A stretch of 13,035 nt of DNA from DATCVA01 sp036567205 (lineage in GTDB: Bacteria; Pseudomonadota; Gammaproteobacteria; Burkholderiales; Burkholderiaceae_B), in the NCBI GenBank assembly GCA_036567205.1, contig DATCVA010000131.1, positions 1 through 13,035 of the forward strand. Reading direction: 5' to 3'. The position numbers were made by a program, and so were the translations under genes. The notes under the pieces are model-generated. The model did not search any database and had not been told where the DNA came from. It worked only from the letters and a program-made list of their open reading frames with translations. This document shows positions 7,590 to 13,035 of this stretch, one piece after another (the first letter of the stretch is position 1; every line of letters begins with the position of its first letter).

Positions 7590-7708
7590 AAACGTATAAC
7601 AAGTACCTACACTCTACCCGAATCCGGGCCAGGAAACGCAACCACTCCCGTCGCCACTCCTTCACAAAAACAGAACTATCGGCGCGCCAGCTGCCATCGC
7701 CGGCCCTC

Positions 7709-8968
7709 TTAGAAACGATGCGACAACTGAACGCCGAACAGATCGATAGCTGCCGAGTACTTTCCGGCTATCGTTCCTTTTGCCGCAGCACTACTGTTGT
7801 TGATCGACGGATTGCGCACGAATATATGAGCATAGCCAACATCCAGAGTAGAGGATTCATTAATATTGTATTGAACCCCCATCGTTAACCAGATGCGGTC
7901 ATTGTCGGGCAAAGAAGTGGGGCGCAACGCCGCCCCCGCCACAGGAGTCTGGTCGTAAGCCATCCCGCCCTTAAAAAGCCATTTCTGACTGTATTTATAG
8001 TGGGCGCCCAAGGCCACGCGCCAGGTATCGCGAAAATCAAGTTTCAGGCTGTCGCTGCCCAGCGACCCGCTATCGATATCAAGCGACGGAATACTGCTCC
8101 ACCCTGTCCATGACACATCGGCCAAAAGCTGCCATTGTTTGTTCACGTCGTGCGCCACACTTAAAATGGCGGTATCGGGAAGCTTAACCGAAGTACGGGC
8201 ATCGGCGCTGAGCGACGGCAGCCCCGTAGGACGGTTACTGAGCGTGGTTGTACCTGTGGCATGAAAGCGCATCGTTGAGCGATACGAGAGCCCCACGCGG
8301 GTGTCAGGCGTTATCTGGTAGAGCATACCCAGGTTCCAGCCCCACGCATCGCCTTTTAGCTTAACTTTGGCGTTCATGTCGGGCAAAGTTCCGGCAAACA
8401 CATTACGCCGATAGTCGGCGTCCAGGTATTGCCAGTTCAACCCCGCACCCAAAGACAACTTGTCGCTAATCCGGTAAGCAACCGACGGGTTTATGTTAAC
8501 GGTTTTAATTCCGAACTTGGTCGAATGATAGCGTCCGACCCAATCATTGTCGTATTTGGTCTTAAGACCGAACGGAGCGCCAATGCCCAGCCCGACAAAT
8601 AATTCAGGATTCACTTGCCAGGAAGCATAAGAGTTAGGCAGCGCTGCAATCACACCGGCATCACCACCATTATTGGAACCCACGGGAAAACCCCTCGGGC
8701 CAGTACTACCGTCGTTGGAAAACTTGAACGATGGCTTAACCAGTGTAAGGCCGCCCGATACGTTGACCCCGGGAAGACGAGTCATGCCGGCCGGATTATA
8801 AAAAATGGTGCTTGCATTGTCGGCAATTGCCGCCGACCCCGCATACGCATTACCCACCCCACTTGCATTTTGTTCTATAAGCTGAAAACCCGCTGCGCCA
8901 GCCGTTGCCGGGCCCAGGCCCAAAAAAATCGCCGAAGCGACACCGAGTAACCTCCATCCCTTTTGCAT
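7709..8968 (-). CDS. FadL/OMPP1/TodX-family outer-membrane fatty-acid transport protein
   Basis: FadL-family proteins are 14-stranded outer-membrane barrels that pass hydrophobic molecules, chiefly long-chain fatty acids, into the periplasm. The chosen start at 8968 gives 419 residues and an N-terminal signal peptide (MQKGWRLLG, a hydrophobic run, ATAGA). It is preceded by GGACGG at a good distance; an upstream in-frame start at 9049 would bury the signal peptide. The mature N-terminus GFQLIEQNASGVGNAYAG is the family hatch sequence, and NPAG at 58-61 is the family motif. The protein ends in the aromatic residue typical of barrels (SHRF). It is divergent from rpfF, whose product family also handles fatty acyl chains. 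The substrate cannot be read from sequence; hydrocarbon or aromatic transport is an alternative. Confidence 0.92.
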   Translation of the reverse strand: MQKGWRLLGVASAIFLGLGPATAGAAGFQLIEQNASGVGNAYAGSAAIADNASTIFYNPAGMTRLPGVNVSGGLTLVKPSFKFSNDGSTGPRGFPVGSNNGGDAGVIAALPNSYASWQVNPELFVGLGIGAPFGLKTKYDNDWVGRYHSTKFGIKTVNINPSVAYRISDKLSLGAGLNWQYLDADYRRNVFAGTLPDMNAKVKLKGDAWGWNLGMLYQITPDTRVGLSYRSTMRFHATGTTTLSNRPTGLPSLSADARTSVKLPDTAILSVAHDVNKQWQLLADVSWTGWSSIPSLDIDSGSLGSDSLKLDFRDTWRVALGAHYKYSQKWLFKGGMAYDQTPVAGAALRPTSLPDNDRIWLTMGVQYNINESSTLDVGYAHIFVRNPSINNSSAAAKGTIAGKYSAAIDLFGVQLSHRF

Positions 8969-9003
8969 GTTCCGTCCGTTTAGAATATTTTTTATCAAAA
9001 ACC

Positions 9004-9020
9004 TATACAACCGTTGTATA
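9004..9020. promoter_or_regulatory. Operator-like palindrome upstream of the FadL-family gene
   Basis: TATACAACCGTTGTATA is symmetric except for its central base. It lies 36-52 bases before the porin start codon, where a repressor could block transcription. The size and symmetry would suit a TetR-type regulator, which often controls fatty-acid genes, but the regulator is not in the window. Confidence 0.5.
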
Positions 9021-9123
9021 TACGCACACATTCCCAATTTGGCCAGCAATGCTTATACTCACATTTCCTTACTGATGTAACTCAACAACAGTAAAAGCCC
9101 CGCCACTCTGTAAAAATTCATAC

Positions 9124-9150
9124 TTCCTATAGGAATCTACCGGATATAAT
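9124..9150 (+). promoter_or_regulatory. Candidate rpfF promoter with embedded palindrome
   Basis: A perfect TATAAT at 9145-9150 lies 83 bases before the rpfF start. The minus-35 region at standard spacing (ACTTCC) is poor, which suggests activator dependence. Immediately upstream of the minus-10 is a perfect 12-base palindrome, TTCCTATAGGAA (9124-9135), inside the expected spacer. It is a plausible regulator site. Confidence 0.4.
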
Positions 9151-9232
9151 GGCATCTTTCAATTGGCTTAAGTTTTACGCGCATCGTGGTCATCGCCCTC
9201 AATGCAAAAGTAATACTCCTTTGGGCTGATCC

Positions 9233-10105
9233 ATGCATCTAAAAGGCCACCCAGCCTGCCGACCGTTTACCGAAGCTGGCACCTTGTCGCAAATAACGGC
9301 TTATTACGAAGAAGATCGTAATATTCTGTGGATGATGCTGCATGCGTACCCGCGCCCCTGCTTCAACTCCGAGCTTTTGCAAGATATTGCAAAACTCGGC
9401 CGGGCAGCGCGCAACTGCGGATTGCCCATTGATTTCTGGGTAACGGGTTCGACTGTCCCTCAGTTCTACAATGTAGGCGGCGACCTACAGCTTTTCGCAT
9501 CGCATATCCGCGCCGGCAACAGAGACGAACTGCTCTCTTACGCACGTGCTTGCATCGACGCTGTGTACGAAGCGGTTACAGGGTTCGGAACAGGCGCCAT
9601 ATCCATTGCAATGGTTGAAGGGACCGCACTGGGCGGGGGATTCGAAGCGGCATTGGCGCACCAGTATGTGCTGGCTCAAAACGATGTAAAAATGGGCTTT
9701 CCTGAAATCGCCTTTAATCTTTTCCCAGGAATGGGCGCTTATTCTTTAGTCGCCCGCAAGTCTCACATGCGATTGGCCGAAGAACTTATCAGTACCGGAG
9801 AATCCCATACCGCCGAGTGGTATCTGGGCAAGGGGCTGATCGACGGCGTCTTCGACCAGGGCAACGCTTACAGAGCAACCCGTACTTTCGTTGACGTTAT
9901 TCGCCCGAAACTGAACGGCATTCGGGCCATGCTTCGAGCGCGCGCACGCGTTCTTCCTATTAGCCGAACCGAGTTAATGGAAATTGCCGAAGACTGGGCG
10001 CAAGCCGCCTTTTCATTGGAAGAAAAAGATCTGGTTTACATGGAGCGCCTGGTCATGCTTCAAAACAGACGCACCACCAAACCCCTTGTAGCGGCCGAGC
10101 TATAG
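9233..10105 (+). CDS. rpfF: RpfF-type diffusible signal factor (DSF/BDSF) synthase
   Basis: RpfF enzymes belong to the crotonase superfamily. They dehydrate a 3-hydroxyacyl-ACP and release a cis-2-unsaturated fatty acid as a cell-cell signal (cis-2-dodecenoic acid in Burkholderia). The 290-residue protein has the family blocks FYNVGGDLQLF (79-88), VEGTALGGGFEAAL (128-141) and KMGFPEIAFNLFPGMGAYSL (153-172). The two glutamates E138 and E158 are spaced 20 apart, like the catalytic pair E141/E161 of Xanthomonas RpfF; ordinary enoyl-CoA hydratases lack this combination. The start is fixed by a stop codon two codons upstream. The Shine-Dalgarno site is weak. The tail-to-tail partner is rpfR, which strongly supports the assignment. 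Chain length of the product cannot be seen. Confidence 0.95.
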   Translation: MHLKGHPACRPFTEAGTLSQITAYYEEDRNILWMMLHAYPRPCFNSELLQDIAKLGRAARNCGLPIDFWVTGSTVPQFYNVGGDLQLFASHIRAGNRDELLSYARACIDAVYEAVTGFGTGAISIAMVEGTALGGGFEAALAHQYVLAQNDVKMGFPEIAFNLFPGMGAYSLVARKSHMRLAEELISTGESHTAEWYLGKGLIDGVFDQGNAYRATRTFVDVIRPKLNGIRAMLRARARVLPISRTELMEIAEDWAQAAFSLEEKDLVYMERLVMLQNRRTTKPLVAAEL

Positions 10106-10197
10106 GTACAAGTCCTGGCAGCGCCCTGCCTGGTTAATTCGTCCGCTTAATTTCGGCGCCCAGACCTGTTGATACGATGTTGCAACCCCCGATCATA

Positions 10198-10222
10198 GCC
10201 AATGCTATGACTCGTCATTGGC
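10198..10222. other. Hairpin between convergent rpfF and rpfR (first)
   Basis: GCCAATG (10198-10204) pairs with CATTGGC (10216-10222) over seven pairs, with an 11-base loop. There is no adjacent T-tract. It may work with the next hairpin to end both transcripts. Confidence 0.4.
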
Positions 10223-10227
10223 CCTTG

Positions 10228-10258
10228 CCTTAAGTTCCCATACATCGGGAACTTAAGG
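10228..10258. terminator. Strong hairpin between convergent rpfF and rpfR (second)
   Basis: CCTTAAGTTCCC (10228-10239) and GGGAACTTAAGG (10247-10258) form a perfect 12-pair stem with loop ATACATC. Its place 21 bases past the rpfR stop, between tail-to-tail genes, fits a bidirectional stop or a 3'-end protecting structure. There is no T-tract on either side, so it is not a classic rho-independent terminator. Confidence 0.5.
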
Positions 10259-10279
10259 GGAAACCAATAAGGCGGGGTG

Positions 10280-12262
10280 CTAGGCAACGAGCCGCAGCTT
10301 CTTCCTGTCAGCGAACCATGCCTCGAACTCATTGGCGGGCATGGGCCGGCCATACAGATAACCTTGCGCCGAATCGACTTCGATACTTTTCAGGAAATCG
10401 ACCTGAGCTTCTGTTTCGACGCCTTCGGCTACCACTTGGATATTAAGTTGCTGCGCCACGGCGACCATTGAACGCACGATCGCCTGCGAAGTAAGGTCTT
10501 CGTTGATAGAGCTGATAAAACTTTGATCCAGCTTAATGGCATCCAGCGGCAAACGCGCCAGTTTGGATAAGGATGAATACCCTGTACCGAAATCGTCCAG
10601 ATGCACCTGAGCGCCCATTTGGCGGAATTGGCGAATAAGGGTATGTGCCAAGGTCTCGTCGATCAGGCAGCTTTCGGTCAGTTCCAGATCGATAAGGCAT
10701 CGGGCCTGCCCCGCGTGTTGCAGCGCATTGGAGAAGTCCTGAACGATAGCCGAGTCGCACAACTGACGCGCCGACAAGTTAACGGCAATACGGATATCCA
10801 TTCCACGAGCCTGCCAAAGCGCTGATTGTTTTGCTGCGGCCTGCATGACCCATTTGCCTAAAGGAACGATTAGTCCGGACTCTTCGGCGTATGGAATGAA
10901 ATCAAGCGGCGACACCCTGCCGCGTTCCGGCGAATCCCAGCGCAGCAGGGCCTCAACGCTACGTATCGCCCCGGTTTTCAGACATACCTTGGGTTGGAAA
11001 TATAGTAGAAGCTGGTCGGCATCCAGGGCCTTGCGCAGGTTGCTGTCCAGCCAGATCTGCTCGGCAGCCTTGTCGTTCATGTCGGATGAAAATACGCGAT
11101 ATGTGCGCTTACCGGCATCTTTGGCGACATACATGGCAGTATCGGCGCTACGAATCAAGCGCTCGAGGGTCTCGCCGTGCTCGGGGCAAAGAGCGATGCC
11201 AATGGAACAACCGCTATAAACTTCGATCAAGCCCAAATTAATGGGTGTCTTCAAACGGTCGGTAATACGCTGAGCCATTTCCTCCATCAGGGCAACCGAT
11301 GTATTTTCAATCAGGATCAGGAACTCGTCGCCCCCCAGGCGTCCGACGGTGTCCTCTTCGCGCAAGCAATCCTTGAGGGTCAGGGCTACAGCCTGGATCA
11401 GACGATCGCCGACCAAATGTCCATAGTGGTCGTTGACCTGTTTGAAGTTGTCCAGATCAAGGAACAAAATACCAAAACGCTTATGCTCTTTAAGAGATGC
11501 GTCGATTTTTTCATAGATGGCATGACGGTTGGGCAGGCGCGTCAGCATGTCGATTGTGGCAAGCTCCAGCAGTCGCGCTTGCGCTTTGCGCTCTTCGGTA
11601 ACATCAGTACCGGAACAGACCAGGTAACGCTCGTCGGGGCCGCTGCCGCTTTGGACGAACTTGTTGCGCCAGAGGATCTTGCGCACCCCATTCAGGGTAT
11701 TGATTTCGCGCTCGACCTCGTACGCAGAGGAAGACTCGAAGAAACTGTTGATATTCGCCCGGGAAGGGCCCTGTTCGGCTGGCGTCATGAAGGAGTGCGC
11801 ATTTTTCCCGATGACATCTTGCTCTCGCAAACCGGTAACTTCCTCGCACAGCTTGTTAAAGCGCAAAATATTACTGTTATGGTCGATAATGACAACTAAA
11901 GAGTTGACCTCTGATATGACCTGTTCGGCAAATTCCAGACCGTGGTTAAGGTCTTTGGCCACTGCCGGCGTATCCATGTAATCGGATGCAGTCCCAGACC
12001 AGGAGTCACTACCATTTTTCTTGCCTACCAGGCTTAACTTCTGGGGCTCGCCATAAAGTGTAACGTCAACATCCAGGTGCGATGTTACGCCGGTAAACGC
12101 CCGGATTTGATCGGCTTGCTCGGGCGGAAGCGCGAGCGCCATGTTTGCTGTTCCCTTAACGCCCTCGAGACGCAAGGCATCACTATCTGCAGAAAGCTGC
12201 CAGAAAGGGCTTCGTGTTCCAAAAAGGATGAACAGGAGCGACTCATTTAAGTCATTAAACAT
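10280..12262 (-). CDS. rpfR: RpfR: PAS-GGDEF-EAL c-di-GMP enzyme and DSF receptor
   Basis: In Burkholderia, RpfR binds BDSF through its PAS domain, which raises EAL phosphodiesterase activity and lowers c-di-GMP; its N-terminal region binds and restrains RpfF. The 660-residue length agrees with RpfR and with E. coli PdeR (about 661). Regions seen: RpfF-interaction-like 1-95, PAS about 110-225 (NSLVVIIDHNSNILRFN), GGDEF about 232-390 and EAL about 405-650. The GGDEF motif is intact (310-314) and has an RxxD inhibitory site (R301-D304) five residues before it. EAL catalytic residues are present: E437, N495, E527, D556-D557, K577 and E613. Both activities may therefore work. The start is supported by GAGGTG five bases before the ATG. 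There is no signal peptide or membrane segment, so it is cytoplasmic. Confidence 0.95.
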   Translation of the reverse strand: MFNDLNESLLFILFGTRSPFWQLSADSDALRLEGVKGTANMALALPPEQADQIRAFTGVTSHLDVDVTLYGEPQKLSLVGKKNGSDSWSGTASDYMDTPAVAKDLNHGLEFAEQVISEVNSLVVIIDHNSNILRFNKLCEEVTGLREQDVIGKNAHSFMTPAEQGPSRANINSFFESSSAYEVEREINTLNGVRKILWRNKFVQSGSGPDERYLVCSGTDVTEERKAQARLLELATIDMLTRLPNRHAIYEKIDASLKEHKRFGILFLDLDNFKQVNDHYGHLVGDRLIQAVALTLKDCLREEDTVGRLGGDEFLILIENTSVALMEEMAQRITDRLKTPINLGLIEVYSGCSIGIALCPEHGETLERLIRSADTAMYVAKDAGKRTYRVFSSDMNDKAAEQIWLDSNLRKALDADQLLLYFQPKVCLKTGAIRSVEALLRWDSPERGRVSPLDFIPYAEESGLIVPLGKWVMQAAAKQSALWQARGMDIRIAVNLSARQLCDSAIVQDFSNALQHAGQARCLIDLELTESCLIDETLAHTLIRQFRQMGAQVHLDDFGTGYSSLSKLARLPLDAIKLDQSFISSINEDLTSQAIVRSMVAVAQQLNIQVVAEGVETEAQVDFLKSIEVDSAQGYLYGRPMPANEFEAWFADRKKLRLVA

Positions 12263-12396
12263 GGATACACCTCATTCTTCTATTTTCGGCGGCGCCGGCT
12301 TTTACATTATCGACAAGACAAAACCATACATACGCTGCGCCACAGTAAATAAATCTAAATCAGAGCGGCGGTCACCAAACTGTCATTCTGTTACGG

Positions 12397-12426
12397 AGTA
12401 TAGAGGGACGCAACAATTTTCGCCAA
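12397..12426 (-). promoter_or_regulatory. Candidate sigma-70 promoter for rpfR
   Basis: On the minus strand, TTGGCG (12426-12421) and TATACT (12402-12397) are 18 bases apart. The start of transcription would lie near 12390, leaving a leader of about 128 bases. It is the best sigma-70 match in the 323-base gap between rpfR and alaC. The rest of that gap shows only the alaC terminator and AT-rich sequence. Confidence 0.45.
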
Positions 12427-12524
12427 CTTCTTATCCCAGAAAACCCAAAAAATAGCAAATATATCAATGCCAACAGCCATTGACGATGTATGGCGCCAAC
12501 AGTTATCCCCCAGAACCCCAATTT

Positions 12525-12561
12525 TAAAAAACCCGCCAGACATCACGCCTTGCGGGTTTTT
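12525..12561. terminator. Bidirectional rho-independent terminator after alaC
   Basis: ACCCGC (12531-12536) pairs with GCGGGT (12552-12557). Runs of T follow on both strands: six on the minus strand (12530 downward) and five on the plus strand (12557-12561). It ends the alaC transcript about 30 bases after its stop, so alaC is now insulated from rpfR and hom. Confidence 0.8.
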
Positions 12562-12585
12562 GTCAGAAAAAGGCAAGCAGAAACT

Positions 12586-13035
12586 CTATTTAACCAATCC
12601 GTCCTTCCGGAACATTTCTTTAATACCACGCACCGCCTGCCGAATACGCTGCTCGTTTTCAATCAGGGCAAACCGTACATAATCGTCGCCGTACTCGCCA
12701 AACCCAATGCCGGGCGATACGGCAACCTTGGCGTCGTCCAGTACTTTTTTCGCAAATTCCAGCGAACCCAATTTTTGATAAAACTCGGGAATCTTTGCCC
12801 AGATATACATGGAGGCTTTGGGAATGTCGACCATCCAGCCCGCTTCGTGCAATCCTTTGACCAGTACATCGCGGCGGTTACGGTATTGCTCGACCACGTG
12901 AGCCACGCCGTCTTGCGGGCCTTCCAGGGCTGCAATTGCAGCAACCTGGATAGGAGTGAACGTACCGTAATCGTGATAGCTTTTAATACGCGCAAGCGCG
13001 TTGACCAGTTCGCGATTGCCCACCATGAAGCCAAT
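12586..13035 (-). CDS. alaC: Alanine transaminase, AlaC-type (3' part; 5' end outside the window)
   Basis: This is the C-terminal 149 residues of a class I/II PLP aminotransferase that makes alanine from pyruvate with glutamate. The frame runs to the window edge. The first residues, IGFMVGNRELVNALARIKSY, correspond to the segment just after the catalytic lysine, which lies off the edge. DYGTFTPIQVAAIAAL matches the AlaC/DapL-like branch, and R in DDYVRFALIENEQRI is the conserved carboxylate-binding arginine. It ends with TAG and its own terminator, unlike the remnant next to hom, which ends in an ATGA overlap. The last 77 coding bases are repeated at 7394-7470. Assignment to alanine rather than another amino donor is by family resemblance. 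Confidence 0.9.
   Translation of the reverse strand: MGFMVGNRELVNALARIKSYHDYGTFTPIQVAAIAALEGPQDGVAHVVEQYRNRRDVLVKGLHEAGWMVDIPKASMYIWAKIPEFYQKLGSLEFAKKVLDDAKVAVSPGIGFGEYGDDYVRFALIENEQRIRQAVRGIKEMFRKDGLVK
12589..12665 (-). repeat. Direct repeat, right copy (alaC 3' end)
   Basis: This is the right partner of 7394-7470, within the intact alaC reading frame. Similarity ends at 12665, while the gene continues. The bases after the stop codon also differ from the left copy. Confidence 0.85.

Noticed and set aside
7681..7708. Terminator directly after the FadL-family gene
   Set aside because: A five-pair GC stem exists, but the T run is about eight bases away, so it is too weak to call.
11177..11899. 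240-residue open frame on the plus strand inside rpfR
   Set aside because: The minus strand here encodes an intact RpfR with all GGDEF and PAS features, so this is an antisense shadow. It has no recognisable domain.
12263..12585. A small gene in the gap between rpfR and alaC
   Set aside because: Short open frames there have no good start signals, and the space is explained by the rpfR promoter and the alaC terminator.
7471..12588. Integrase or transposase inside the repeat-bounded block
   Set aside because: All sizeable frames in the block are accounted for by the porin, RpfF and RpfR. No recombinase motif was seen.

Overview
The window looks like chromosomal DNA of a betaproteobacterium in the order Burkholderiales, most likely family Alcaligenaceae. 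This rests on moderate GC judged by eye, a homoserine dehydrogenase/threonine synthase pair lying next to an AlaC-type aminotransferase, an RpfF/RpfR pair of the Burkholderia type, and house-keeping genes such as rlmF, crcB and arginase. No tRNA, rRNA, CRISPR array or intact mobile element is visible. Most genes lie on the minus strand.

Left part (1-4600). The window opens inside an ADP-forming acyl-CoA synthetase gene (+). It converges on a small unknown gene (-), which diverges from a dodecin gene (+). The dodecin leader holds a long hairpin that ends on the ribosome binding site. Directly after the dodecin stop lies a remnant of an IS200/IS605-type right end: the last codons of a tnpB-like gene and its terminal hairpin. 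Then come crcB (fluoride channel), rlmF (23S rRNA m6A1618 methyltransferase) and arginase, all on the minus strand.

Middle part (4684-7470). thrC and hom form a tight minus-strand operon with a 4-base ATGA overlap. Directly upstream of hom sits a 77-base remnant of the 3' end of an alaC-like aminotransferase gene. Its stop codon overlaps the hom start in the same ATGA way, so the ancestral order was probably alaC-hom-thrC in one operon.

Right part (7471-13035). About 5.1 kb now separates hom from the alaC copy that runs off the right edge. It carries a FadL-family outer-membrane fatty-acid porin (-), rpfF (+, diffusible signal factor synthase) and rpfR (-, a c-di-GMP enzyme with RpfF-interaction, PAS, GGDEF and EAL regions). 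rpfF and rpfR are tail to tail, with two hairpins between them. By analogy with Burkholderia, RpfF makes a cis-2-unsaturated fatty acid, RpfR senses it and lowers c-di-GMP, and RpfR also restrains RpfF. A fatty-acid porin divergent from the synthase is a suggestive third partner.

The most notable point is that this signalling block is bracketed by direct repeats of the alaC 3' end (68 of 77 bases identical, with eight of nine differences synonymous). This suggests it was inserted at the 3' end of alaC, splitting an amino-acid biosynthesis operon.
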